Source: Petaurus breviceps papuanus
Taxonomy: Eukaryota > Chordata > Mammalia > Diprotodontia > Petauridae
NCBI GenBank assembly: GCA_028583685.1
Contig: JAMXIF010001195.1
Location: 14,385,740-14,449,739, forward strand
DNA: 64,000 nt
Reading direction: 5' to 3'
Positions 51,807 to 55,150 of this stretch are shown one piece after another. Numbering within the stretch: position 1 is the first letter of the stretch; each line of letters opens with the position of its first letter. The translations under genes were made by a program, and so were the position numbers. The notes beneath the pieces are model-generated. The model worked only from the letters and a program-made list of their open reading frames with translations. It made no database searches and was not told the DNA's origin.

Positions 51807-53849
51807 CATATATAGTTAGGCCTAATGACAAGAAAGATCTCTTGTTATTTTCAAATTTTTTAAAATTTATTTTTGCTTTTTTTTTTGGAGGGGGTAAGGT
51901 AGAGCAATTGGGGTTAAGTGACTTGCCCAAGGTCACACAGCTAGTTTAGTGTTAAGTGTCTGAAGCCAGATTTGAACTCAGGTTCTCCTGACTCCAGGGC
52001 TGGCGCTCTATTCACTGTGCTACCTAGCTGCCACAATCTCTTGTTATTTATTCTAGTTAGATTTTTTTTTGTAGTTTAAACACTTTTCTTCTCCTCTTTG
52101 GAGGTGAAGAATATTTTATCCAGTTTCCTTTAAAAGTTAGCATGCAAATCAAAATGCATTAACTCAATGACCCTAATCCAAATTCCTGAATCCAAATTTG
52201 GGGGCAATCAGAGGAAACTGGACAGAGGATGAAGAGAGAGGCAGGCCAAGTGGCAGGTCTATCCCTCTTGAAATCTCAAAATAGCTAGAAAGAGGTAGGA
52301 GACAGAAGAGATTGAAGAAGAAGGCACCAGCCTACCCTGGGTAAGTGGCTTCCCTCTGTCTGCTGCTTACCATAAGACCTAAATTTGCAAGTTTTAATGA
52401 AAACAATATTTGAGTTGAGTACAGGGAAAGTGTGTCTGATTCTGAATTTTGCTGTTTATTAATAGCTAACCCTGATTTAGTACGTTAAGTTTGGTGCAGT
52501 GCTTCATAAATATCTCCTCTTATCCTCACAACAATGCTGGGAGGTAGATTCCATCATTACCTCCATTTTCCAGAAAAAGAAACTGAGGCAGATAACACTT
52601 AAGTGACTTGCCCAGGGACACAGAGTGTCTGAGACTAGATTTGTACGCAAGCACCTACATGGTGTGGTGAATAGAGCATGGGGCCTAGAATCAGGAAGAC
52701 CTGAGTGAGATATAAAAATATAGAACTCAGACACTTACTAGCTGTGTGACTCTGGACAAGTTACTTCTATCTACCTCAGTTTTTCATCTGTAAAGTGGGG
52801 ACAATAACATATCCTACCTCACTGGGTTGTTGTAAGGATCAAATGATATAATAATTATGGAGTATTTAGAACAGTTCCTGGTACATGGTGCTATATAAAT
52901 GTTAGTATGATGGTGAGGTCTTCTTGATCCAAGGTCCATTGCTGTATCCACTGTGCTACATAGCCTTATTACTTGAGTGACCTTGGACAAGTCACTCAAC
53001 CTTTTTGGGTCTCAGTTTTCTTCTCTGTAAAACAGAGGGAATAGACTCAATGACCTTAAATGTCCCTTCCACCTCTAAATCTATGGTTAAATGTGTTTTG
53101 TTTTCAGTTCCACTGGAAAATAATAGGAGCATTAGACTTAGACTTGGGAGGGGAGGGACTTTAGAAATCATCTGTTCACTTACTTTCTCGATGAGAAAAC
53201 TCAGTCCCAGAGAAATTATATGACTTGCCCAAGGTCACACAGGTAGTAAGTGACAGGGTCAGGATTTATCTCCACTCCTCCATCTCCAACATGGCTCCAT
53301 TCTCTAAATTTATATCTGACAAAAATCATAGAAATGAGTGATTAGAGATTTAATAGATCTTATAACCATATTTTAAAGGGAAAAAAGAATTTGCAGTTCC
53401 TTTTGACAATGAATTTCCTCTTCGTCTTGCTAACTGACGTTGACATTAGAGCACTATGTTAGCAGAAAAAGCATCTGCTGTTTCATTTTTGGATATATGT
53501 ATCAAAAGAATGTGAATTCAGGAGAAGGTAAGTGTTGTAGTGGAGAAGAAGTTCTAATTTATATGTTTCTTTTGAACAGGAGTGGATCCAGGATACTGAA
53601 AACGTGACCAGCCCAACCAAAGTAGAACATTTGGAGCAGGAGTTTGTTGTTGAGGAGGGGCTCATAGAGGAACTTGCCAAGAAAGAGGCCAAAGACAAAG
53701 AGGGGAAAGTCTTTAGGGAGTATCCACAACTGAATGAACACAATACGAGCTCTAACCAGATCTCTTGTGTCCCACCTCAAGGCAGTGCCACTGTTTGCTC
53801 GGGTGATCTGAAGTTTGTTATGAATGACAATATGTATGTTATATTATGA
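16971..53849 (+). CDS. CRLF2: Cytokine receptor-like factor 2 (TSLP receptor chain), eight-exon coding region
   Basis: Type I cytokine receptor chain that binds TSLP at the plasma membrane with IL7RA and signals through JAK-STAT5 (known for the family). Joining 16971-17046, 32697-32802, 34137-34300, 35142-35275, 40063-40225, 46526-46640, 51385-51469 and 53580-53849 gives 1,113 nt, that is 370 residues plus stop, with every junction in phase and every intron GT..AG. Compared from memory with human CRLF2 (371 aa), blocks align along the whole length: MGRL start, LKPSSP, TCSDL, CNVTI.GLD, TYPSDWS, VPDPK..FPGLF, GNFQEWI.DT and FVMND..YV. Residues: signal peptide about 1-25; cysteines 71/84 in domain 1 and 137, 167, 179 in domain 2; PSDWS 199-203; transmembrane 229-248; Box1 about 258-265; terminal tyrosine 367. 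N-glycosylation sequons at 28, 46, 55, 125 and 168. The gene looks intact. Exon 1 is the least certain part. Confidence 0.95.
17047..18385 (+). other. Start of CRLF2 intron 1, no recognised repeat
   Basis: A poly-T run at 17,098-17,116 and otherwise unique-looking sequence. Possible site of intronic enhancers, but nothing can be shown. Confidence 0.5.
18390..18632 (-). repeat. MAR1-type SINE, antisense
   Basis: 'ggttttcttggcaaagatattggagtggtttgccatttcc' through 'tgtcacctagctgcccc'. Confidence 0.9.
18700..19130. repeat. MIR-like SINE pair, one sense, one antisense
   Basis: 18,700-18,900 sense ('gatttgagttcaaatcctatc', 'gcaagtcacttaacc'). 18,985-19,130 antisense ('catccccattttataaatggggaaactgag'). 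Confidence 0.7.
19310..19700 (+). repeat. MIR-like SINE split by a WSINE1 insertion
   Basis: Left part 19,310-19,432 ('cttcaaatcccagctgtgcc ... atgtgaccataggaaaatca'). Right part 19,607-19,700 ('ctctttcctcatctgcaaaatgg'). Confidence 0.75.
19433..19606 (+). repeat. WSINE1-type SINE inside a MIR
   Basis: GGGGCAGCTAGGTGGTGCAG through 'gccctgtcttcccccctcc' and an A-rich tail with CAAA units. Together with the MIR it yields a long chance open frame. Confidence 0.92.
19701..20579. other. No recognised feature
   Basis: AT-rich intronic sequence. A T-rich plus-strand open frame at 20,193-20,504 has no recognisable product. Confidence 0.5.
20580..20720 (-). repeat. MIR-like SINE, antisense
   Basis: 'agattaagttatttgcccagtgtcacaagtcag ... 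gacagagttaaaccag'. Confidence 0.6.
20825..20975 (+). repeat. L1 LINE 3' terminal fragment
   Basis: 'gggagggagggatagaattcagaactcaaaatttaaaaaaaatgtt' ending in 'aaataaaatattacaaatg' and an A-run. Confidence 0.75.
21220..21359 (-). repeat. WSINE1-type SINE, antisense, inside L1
   Basis: 'gcattggggttaagtgacttgcccaagg' through 'ccacctagccgcccc'. Flanks 'aaggttgtt' and 'aaagttgtt'. Confidence 0.88.
21425..21673 (-). repeat. MAR1-type SINE, antisense, inside L1
   Basis: 'tcatgaccccatttgg', 'ggcaaagatacttgattggtt', 'gaggaggaaactgaggcc', 'ttgcccagggtcacacagc', ending 'actgtgccacctt'. Confidence 0.88.
22182..22416 (-). repeat. MAR1-type SINE, antisense
   Basis: 'gtgaccccctttggggttttcttgg', 'gggaaactgaggcatacagggttaag', ending 'atcacctagctgccc'. 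Confidence 0.9.
22552..22725 (-). repeat. MIR-like SINE, antisense
   Basis: 'tctagatggtgaaactgg', 'gtgacttacccaaggtcatatag', 'ataaacctaggctttctg'. Confidence 0.7.
22764..22786. repeat. (CA)n microsatellite
   Basis: About eleven CA units. Confidence 0.9.
22828..23006 (+). repeat. WSINE1-type SINE with 12-bp target duplication
   Basis: GGGGCGGCTAGGTGGCACAG head, C-rich end. Flanked by GAAAAATAGAGA at 22816-22827 and 23007-23018. Confidence 0.93.
23190..23433 (+). repeat. THER1-like SINE
   Basis: 'gacacaatggatagaacactgg' head, then 'gaagtgctttgtgaatctta' and 'ctactacctgttatta' tail. Confidence 0.8.
23650..23850 (+). repeat. MIR-like SINE
   Basis: 'gatcctgggttcaaatcttgcc', 'accttgggcaagtcacttaat', 'cccagctccagaactatg'. 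Confidence 0.75.
23855..25612. other. No recognised feature
   Basis: 1.76 kb of intron 1 without repeat or coding signature that I can name. Among the longer repeat-poor stretches of the window. Confidence 0.5.
25613..25866 (-). repeat. MAR1-type SINE, antisense
   Basis: 'cccatttggagttttcttggcagagatactggagtgg', 'cttgcccagggtcacacagctag', ending 'caccttgctgccc'. Confidence 0.9.
26068..26229 (-). repeat. WSINE1-type SINE, antisense
   Basis: 'gctttttggagggcaattgggcttaag' through 'gtgccacctagccctcccccc'. Flanks 'caacttta' and 'caactttg'. Confidence 0.9.
26265..26480 (-). repeat. Diverged L2-clade LINE 3' region, antisense
   Basis: 'tcaacaactacttactgagaatatgcttgctgtagagcactg' fits the antisense L2 end loosely. 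Confidence 0.45.
26510..26700 (-). repeat. MIR-like SINE, antisense
   Basis: 'tttacagaaatggaaactgaggcccac', 'ggggattcaaacccaagc'. Confidence 0.75.
26701..28034. other. Largely unassigned intron 1 sequence
   Basis: A MIR-like antisense piece lies at about 27,455-27,590 ('gagctggaagggactttgag'). The rest shows nothing that I can support. Confidence 0.5.
28035..28405 (-). repeat. L1 LINE 3' UTR, antisense
   Basis: 'gttttcaacattcacttccac', 'attagtcatgttgtgtagaag', 'ttctttctctggatgcgaatgac', 'gagaagggctaagtctatcaaag'. Confidence 0.85.
28406..29380. other. No recognised feature
   Basis: About 1 kb of intron 1 without recognisable repeat or gene. Confidence 0.5.
29381..29760 (-). repeat. L2-clade LINE 3' region, antisense, with MIR scrap
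   Basis: 'ggtactgtgctgggcactgg', 'aaaggcctcatgaacaaggcagcattggagctgagt' are shared with the copies at 37.2 and 59.8 kb. A MIR-like 'gtagctggaagg' piece follows. Confidence 0.7.
29743..29782. mobile_element. Fragment of a hAT MITE end
   Basis: 'ggggaggggaacctgcagcctcaaggccacatgtgg' matches the terminal repeat of the full element at 45,633. Only one end is present. Confidence 0.6.
29783..30235. other. No recognised feature
   Basis: Unassigned intron 1 sequence just before the RTE-derived SINE. Confidence 0.5.
30349..30721. repeat. (GA)n/(GACA)n microsatellite
   Basis: Purine-only tract of GA with GACA interruptions on both sides of an N gap. Creates low-complexity frames on both strands (Arg-Glu or Ser-Leu) that are not genes. 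Confidence 0.95.
30392..30491. other. Assembly gap (100 N)
   Basis: Exactly 100 N, the usual size for a gap of unknown length. The microsatellite is probably longer than shown. Confidence 0.97.
31030..31290 (+). repeat. THER1-like SINE
   Basis: 'gagttcaaatcccacctcgg', 'gtttcttcatctctaaaatggg', 'aagagctttacaaaccttaaagtg'. Contains a small (GATA)n run at 31,067-31,084. Confidence 0.78.
31291..32275 (+). repeat. L2-clade LINE 3' pieces with unassigned sequence
   Basis: 31,850-31,962 reads 'tgtaagacctttgcggacagcaccac ... aaggcacatagtagatgctgaataagtg'. 32,150-32,275 reads 'acagggacactttcctgatttcc'. Both fit L2 ends. The remainder is unassigned. Confidence 0.6.
32276..32457. repeat. Pyrimidine pentamer repeats (TCTCC)n then (TTCTC)n
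   Basis: About eight CTCCT-type units (32,299-32,342) followed by about 22 CTTCT-type units (to about 32,453). An all-pyrimidine strand of about 170 bases ending 240 bases before exon 2. Chance frames here are Ser-Leu or Arg-Glu rich. Confidence 0.95.
32520..32632 (+). repeat. L2-clade LINE 3' end
   Basis: 'gtccttgggagcaggggttg', 'cactgaacacagtgcctagtatatagcagg', 'aataattattgattgat'. Ends 65 bases before exon 2. Confidence 0.85.
32697..32802 (+). CDS. CRLF2: CRLF2 exon 2: first half of extracellular domain 1
   Basis: A pyrimidine-rich acceptor (ttatttttctccttag) and GTAAGT donor bound residues 26-61. The translation includes VQIISFNFERTLVKWNVSKY and NLTFLYG, matching human VQIQIIYFNLETVQVTWNASKY and NLTFHYR. 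Sequons at N28, N46 and N55. The exon ends after two bases of codon 61. It forms the N-terminal strands of the first fibronectin-III-like domain. Confidence 0.96.
32803..34136 (+). other. CRLF2 intron 2 with MIR and L1 scraps
   Basis: 33,350-33,465 antisense MIR-like ('ttccattttacagatgagaaaactgag'). 33,480-33,700 L1-like with two partial copies of a '(a)gcaaaaccaaaagaacaattta'-type block. 33,700-33,960 unassigned. Confidence 0.5.
34137..34300 (+). CDS. CRLF2: CRLF2 exon 3: second half of extracellular domain 1
   Basis: Acceptor ttctttaaccacag and donor GTAAGT. Encodes residues 61-116, with the pair C71 and C84 in QQCPHYTLDQGYTAGCL (human DQCTNYLLQEGHTSGCL), the expected domain-1 disulfide. 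It ends one base into codon 116 after SHY (human VYY). The frame stays open past the donor into the intron for a short way, which is not coding. Confidence 0.96.
34301..35141 (+). other. CRLF2 intron 3
   Basis: Short purine-rich run at 34,499-34,540 and an antisense MIR-like piece at about 34,790-34,925 ('tgaggcatatttgaactcac'). Otherwise unassigned. Confidence 0.55.
35142..35275 (+). CDS. CRLF2: CRLF2 exon 4: first half of extracellular domain 2
   Basis: Acceptor tttcctctttcag and donor GTGAGT. Encodes residues 116-160: LKPSSPTNMNFTWREDSVTI then TCSDLPIYGLTYEIQ, matching human LKPSSPKHVRFSWHQDAVTV and TCSDLSYGDLLYEVQ. Sequon N125. The exon ends in phase 0 after FDQKWL (human FDTEWQ). It forms the N-terminal strands of the membrane-proximal fibronectin-III domain. 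Confidence 0.97.
35540..35792 (+). repeat. THER1-like SINE in intron 4
   Basis: 'tttgcgaccccaggcaagct', 'ggttttgtgagaatcaaatgagtt', 'gccagctattactataattg'. Confidence 0.78.
35800..35880 (-). repeat. L2-clade LINE scrap, antisense
   Basis: 'ggcacaatgctaaccattatggg' and 'ctcaaagagtttaaaattta' resemble the antisense L2 end. Confidence 0.45.
35882..36300 (-). repeat. CR1-clade LINE 3' end, antisense
   Basis: Reads the amniote CR1 antisense end in order: 'agaatcacagaatttgaaagttggaagg', 'aacaagtggtcattcaacctctg', 'cattatatttacagggggttctaat', 'cccttcagatacttaaagacagttgtcatat', 'ttctcttctttagggtaattatccccagttccttcaa', 'actctcctctagacac'. Confidence 0.82.
36330..36530 (-). repeat. L2-clade LINE fragment, antisense
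   Basis: 'attctccaaggaggaaatgggacac ... gaaggatggatagtatttgg' resembles the antisense L2 coding end. Confidence 0.5.
36531..37184. other. Mostly unassigned part of intron 4
   Basis: A short L2-like scrap near 36,890-36,950 only. Confidence 0.5.
37185..37463 (-). repeat. L2-clade LINE 3' region, antisense
   Basis: 'ctactatgtaccagggtccatactaagtt', 'gacctcagagagctcatatttaattg', 'ggggcctcttgaaaaaggtaacatttgagttgagtcttgaaag'. Confidence 0.82.
37464..37621 (+). repeat. WSINE1-type SINE
   Basis: 'ggggagactaggtggtgcagtgaatagagcaccag' through 'accccaattgctctcc' and a poly-A tail. AGCCCAC repeats on both sides. Confidence 0.9.
37940..38440. repeat. MIR-like SINEs, one interrupted by a MAR1
   Basis: 37,940-38,075 sense ('gcacttgaatcctgtttctt'). 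38,080-38,118 and about 38,374-38,440 antisense ('ggccatctagttcatctct' and 'gaaaatgaagcccacagag'), separated by the MAR1. Confidence 0.65.
38119..38372 (+). repeat. MAR1-type SINE
   Basis: 'gtggtgcagtggattgaatgcctgg' through 'gccaagaagtccccaaacggggtc' and 'aacaactgaacaacaa'. Flanked by TTCATCTCT on both sides. Confidence 0.92.
38569..38823 (+). repeat. MAR1-type SINE
   Basis: 'ggggcagccaggtgtctcagtgg' through 'ccaagaaaaccccaaataggttc' and 'aagcaactgaacaacaag'. Confidence 0.92.
39207..39362 (+). repeat. WSINE1-type SINE
   Basis: 'ggggtggctaggttgctcagtgaataaagcaccag' through 'aaattgccctcc' and an A-rich tail. ACAAGTT flanks both sides. Confidence 0.9.
39440..39665 (+). repeat. MAR1-type SINE
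   Basis: 'gctaggtggtacagtggatgatagagcactggg' through 'gccaagaaaaccccaaatggggtcac'. Confidence 0.9.
40063..40225 (+). CDS. CRLF2: CRLF2 exon 5: second half of domain 2 with the WSXWS-like motif
   Basis: Acceptor atttgtctccag and donor GTAATG. Encodes residues 161-215, with CNVTIGGLDSEKCYFFRARV and TYPSDWSPVTHW (human CNVTIEGLDAEKCYSFWVRV and TYPSDWSEVTCW). PSDWS (199-203) is the CRLF2 version of the class I receptor WSXWS box. The cysteine in human VTCW is histidine here (residue 207). Sequon N168. Ends in phase 1. Confidence 0.97.
40226..41625 (+). other. Start of CRLF2 intron 5
   Basis: A 5'-truncated WSINE1 at 40,787-40,874, (TA)n runs at about 40,945-40,970 and 41,052-41,090. Otherwise unassigned. 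Confidence 0.55.
40787..40874 (+). repeat. WSINE1-type SINE, 5'-truncated
   Basis: Only the second half is present ('gctgtgtgaccttgggcaagtcacttaaccccaattgcc' and A-rich end). AAAATCCT lies on both sides, so truncation happened at insertion. Confidence 0.85.
41625..41740 (+). repeat. L2-clade LINE 3' end
   Basis: 'atgccttgcacatagtaagcatttaataaatgcttgttgattga'. Confidence 0.88.
41807..41976 (-). repeat. WSINE1-type SINE, antisense, 10-bp target duplication
   Basis: 'ggcaattggggttaagtgacttgcccaagg' through 'ccccctagctgcccc'. Flanked by CTGATTCTCT at 41797-41806 and 41977-41986. Confidence 0.92.
42405..43125 (-). repeat. L1 LINE 3' UTR, antisense
   Basis: 'caacattcagttccacaatc', 'ttctttctctggatgtggac', 'cactcagcatcagttag', 'cccaattgatttctaattctttgccaccacaaaaagagctgctataaat', 'gtattgctgggtcaaagggta'. 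Among the best-preserved copies here. Confidence 0.88.
43130..43630 (-). repeat. MIR-like SINEs, antisense, split by a WSINE1 insertion
   Basis: A first fragment (43,130-43,200) and a second copy (43,235-43,329 plus 43,501-43,630) both open 'ctgaaggga.t..ggaggcatctagtc'. Confidence 0.7.
43330..43500 (+). repeat. WSINE1-type SINE inside a MIR
   Basis: 'gcaactaggtgattcagtggatagagcaccag' body. Flanks 43315-43329 (AAAACAGAGGCCAGG) and 43501-43515 (AAAATAGAGACCAGG) match at 13 of 15. Confidence 0.9.
43757..44236 (+). mobile_element. Solo-type LTR of an old endogenous retrovirus-like element
   Basis: About 480 bases opening TGTAATGG and closing ..ACTACA, with an AATAAATATTTTGC polyadenylation-like block late in the unit. 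No internal region is attached. A related copy lies at 50,047-50,471 in the same orientation. Marked divergence between the copies suggests an old age. Exact family not recognised. Confidence 0.6.
44250..44735 (-). repeat. L1 LINE 3' UTR, antisense
   Basis: 'gatagttttcaacattcactttta', 'ccaagatggcatgcaatctg', 'tttctctggatgtggatagca', 'cagcatcagttcatgtaagtc'. Confidence 0.87.
44736..45334. other. No recognised feature
   Basis: Unassigned intron 5 sequence. Confidence 0.5.
45335..46000 (+). repeat. Two THER1-like SINEs in tandem, second split by a hAT MITE
   Basis: 45,335-45,565 ('ctggattttagacctaagtttgcc ... gttttgtaaaccaaaaagagc'). 45,566-45,632 plus 45,845-46,000 ('gctctaagacatttactagct', then 'gtttgaccctgcattgatca ... 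gtaaagagctttgccagcctta'). Confidence 0.75.
45633..45836. mobile_element. hAT-type MITE with 8-bp target duplication
   Basis: 204 bases, ends CAGGGGTGGGGAACCTG and a near-complement. The centre forms long inverted arms ('ctgagtccgaattttacagaacaaat' and its partner). Target duplication TACTAGCT (45625-45632) and TGCTAGCT (45837-45844), one mismatch. No transposase, so non-autonomous. Confidence 0.88.
45975..46110. repeat. AT-rich (TATAAT)n-like tract
   Basis: Repeated 'tatattataataatta' units. Confidence 0.85.
46526..46640 (+). CDS. CRLF2: CRLF2 exon 6: stalk and transmembrane helix
   Basis: Acceptor ttgttttcttacag and donor GTAAGC. Encodes residues 215-253. A short polar stalk, DSCTDTVKKPSPK, leads into an uninterrupted hydrophobic helix of about 20 residues (229-248) rich in I, L, V and F, then the stop-transfer residues RKSAR. 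Human CRLF2 has the same plan (SKFILISSLAILLMVSLLLL). Ends two bases into codon 253. It is flanked by long introns holding two LTR copies. Confidence 0.95.
46641..47124 (+). other. Start of CRLF2 intron 6
   Basis: L2-like 3' scrap at 46,720-46,800 ('caatgccttgtacacagaaggcttataataaatg') and an antisense L1-like piece at 46,970-47,110. Confidence 0.55.
47125..47272 (-). repeat. Divergent young SINE subfamily, antisense, copy 1
   Basis: Reads antisense as a WSINE1 relative with a distinct body: 'ctgagtgtctgagcccgggattcgatctccagg' and 'ctcttactcgctgagccacctgg'. Its B-box-like block (GATCGAATCCCGG in sense) is closer to a tRNA than in the common WSINE1. Target duplication TTCAAGTCTTCTT at 47112-47124 and 47273-47285. 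Confidence 0.88.
47450..47590 (-). repeat. THER1/MIR-like SINE scrap, antisense
   Basis: 'aaaaagtgcttagcatatatgatctc' and 'acggatgaagaaactgagg'. Confidence 0.6.
47591..48580. other. No recognised feature
   Basis: About 1 kb of intron 6 without recognisable repeat. Confidence 0.5.
48581..50046 (+). repeat. CR1/L3-clade LINE remnant (reverse transcriptase end)
   Basis: Broken frames carry FTNDLDKGID-like and KCADDAKQ (the YADD-type catalytic area) at about 48,930-49,000, then GREGTL-type and 'tagtggaataggctacctcaggaggcagct' blocks of the CR1 C-terminus near 49,770. An L2 3' end lies within at 49,455-49,560. Several stops and frame shifts show it is dead. Confidence 0.75.
50047..50471 (+). mobile_element. 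Second copy of the solo-type LTR
   Basis: Aligns with 43,757-44,236 along its length ('ggagcctgtggtgggaggagtttgatgaagg', 'attaacttctttg.tgctatgatg', 'aagtctgttatattttgt', 'ggtgctgtgaatatt'). Same orientation, no internal region. It sits within the CR1-like remnant, so it inserted after that LINE. Old, moderately diverged from its partner. Confidence 0.6.
50590..50940 (+). repeat. CR1 LINE 3' tail split by a MAR1-type SINE
   Basis: 'gaagtggactagaagacctcaa' then, after the SINE (50,637-50,890), 'aatgttccttccagctctggtgtgccatgattct' rebuild the typical CR1 tail. The MAR1 shows 'ggcacagtgggtaggaaactggg' and 'gagaaaatcctgaatgtggtc'. Confidence 0.78.
50945..51355. repeat. MIR/THER1-like SINE pair
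   Basis: 50,945-51,165 sense ('aagccttttccttaatctgtaaaatgaagg'). 51,195-51,355 antisense ('gagtttacaaagtgttctctcc ... ttgcccatggcca'). Ends 30 bases before exon 7. Confidence 0.7.
51385..51469 (+). CDS. CRLF2: CRLF2 exon 7: juxtamembrane Box1 region
   Basis: Acceptor ttttgttttaattccag and donor GTAACT. Encodes residues 253-281: RVKKLFMPVVPDPKYAFPGL then FDCHRGNFQ, against human RVKKFLIPSVPDPKSIFPGL and FEIHQGNFQ. PVVPDP (260-265) is the proline-rich Box1 that binds a JAK kinase in this family. Residue 267 is tyrosine where human has serine. Ends in phase 0. The upstream 190 bases are SINE-derived. Confidence 0.96.
51766..51816. repeat. (TA)n microsatellite
   Basis: About 24 TA units with a few C interruptions, in intron 7. 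Confidence 0.95.
51851..52035 (-). repeat. WSINE1-type SINE, antisense, 14-bp target duplication
   Basis: 'gcaattggggttaagtgacttgcccaagg' through 'gctacctagctgcca'. Flanked by ATCTCTTGTTATTT at 51837-51850 and 52036-52049. Confidence 0.93.
52470..53290. repeat. Cluster of four MIR/THER1-like SINEs in intron 7
   Basis: 52,470-52,650 antisense, 52,655-52,915 sense THER1-like ('gggttgttgtaaggatcaaatgat'), 52,915-53,065 sense MIR-like, 53,135-53,290 antisense MIR-like ('ttgcccaaggtcacacaggtagtaagtgac'). Confidence 0.75.
53580..53849 (+). CDS. CRLF2: CRLF2 exon 8: cytoplasmic tail and stop codon
   Basis: Acceptor tatgtttcttttgaacag. Encodes residues 282-370 and TGA. It opens with EWIQDTENV (human EWITDTQNV), has an acidic and lysine-rich middle, and closes with FVMNDNMYVIL (human FVMNDRSYVAL). 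Y367 corresponds to human Y368, the tail tyrosine near the C-terminus. A further tyrosine, Y329 in REYPQL, has no obvious human counterpart. The middle of the tail (about 295-350) is poorly conserved with human, as expected for this fast-evolving receptor. Confidence 0.95.
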   Translation, partial: EWIQDTENVTSPTKVEHLEQEFVVEEGLIEELAKKEAKDKEGKVFREYPQLNEHNTSSNQISCVPPQGSATVCSGDLKFVMNDNMYVIL

Positions 53850-53917
53850 TGCTGTACGGCACACAGATAGGAGATGGGGTCTGGGCCAACAGCAGCATAG
53901 TAAGTTTCTGGAACCTA

Positions 53918-54178
53918 TGGCAATAATGATAATAGCTACCATCTGTAGAGTGCTTTAAAGTTTGCAAAATACTCTGCAAGCATCTCATTTTATATTCACA
54001 ACAATCTCAGGAGAGAAGTGCTATTATTATCCTTGTTTACACTTGGGGAAACTGAGGCAGACAGCGGTTAAATGACTTGTTCAGGGTCAGATGACCAGTA
54101 AGTGTCTGAGGCTGGATTCTAACTAGGGTCATCTTCCTCATTCTAAGTCCTGTTCTCTATCCACTATGCCAAATAGCT
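53918..54178 (-). repeat. THER1-like SINE, antisense, in the presumed 3' UTR
   Basis: 'ataatgataatagctaccatctgtagagtgctttaaagtttgc' through 'ggggaaactgaggcagac' and 'atgccaaatagct'. Confidence 0.82.
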
Positions 54179-54584
54179 GGTTATGGACACAGATGGGGAA
54201 AAAAGGTTGTTTCCAGGACCTCACAAACTCACAAGTCTGCCATGAATTTAACTGCTATTCAGTGAGAAATCTTAGACTAAATTACATTAATTTTCATTTT
54301 AATTATAGCATCTCTGCACATGTACATACAGCAACTCATCATCCTTAATGTCTAAGCTTTACAATTCATAAATGTAGACACATTTCAATCTGAGAGCTTG
54401 TTAAGTCACAGATTTATTTTATTTAGAGTACTTAGAATAATTAATTTGAAATGTTTATGATATTTTCCCCTAAGTTTACATTTTTTCTATGTATGCTTTT
54501 CATTTAACTTGCAGTGAGAGAAATACCAATACAGAAAGCCAATAAAGAAACATATATAAAAGGGTTTTCAAATATCTAGACAGA

Positions 54585-54790
54585 GTATAGGGGAAAGAAC
54601 ATTGGGAAGGGAGTTGGGCAATGGAGTTCTAGTACTCTCTCTGAGACTATAGCTTTATGACTTTGGCCAAATCACCTCTTTAGGCTTCATTTCCTTAGTT
54701 ATAAAATGCTGGGGCTGGACTAGAAAAAGTCCCCTTGAGCGGCAAGTCCTTAGCTTTAAGGACAACTCTAGCTCCAAAATAATCCTGTTT
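54585..54790 (+). repeat. MIR-like SINE
   Basis: 'tatgactttggccaaatcacctc', 'catttccttagttataaaatg'. Confidence 0.65.
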
Positions 54791-55150
54791 GGTGAAGTAA
54801 TTCTTGCACTGATTTTGGATATAACACTAGGGACTACACAGCAAAATATGACAAAGTATGATGAAGCCTAAAGTCCCCATTTTTGGAAAGGCACACACAC
54901 AAAAAAAGGATTTTCAAAGCTTAACACAATTGACTGAATCATTGTATTGAAATGACAGATGGACTTTGCAAAAGTATAATATTTTCCTATGAGGCAAAAC
55001 CCTCAAACAATCCTTTTTGTAACAAACCATACCAGTATTTGTAATATGCTTCACTTTACAAAACATTCAGCACAGTCACTCCCTTGATGTGTCTGGTCCT
55101 TGATTTTGTTTTGCTGTGTTTTCACTTGTTAAATAAAGGGGGAAAAAGTT

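Larger units (their letters stand above)
53850..55150 (+). other. Probable CRLF2 3' UTR region with two AATAAA signals
   Basis: AATAAA occurs at 54541-54546 and again at 55132-55137, the second followed by a GT-richer stretch. The first would give a 3' UTR of about 0.7 kb that includes an antisense THER1-like SINE (53918-54178). The second would give about 1.3 kb including a MIR-like piece (54585-54790). Which site is used cannot be told from sequence. Confidence 0.4.
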
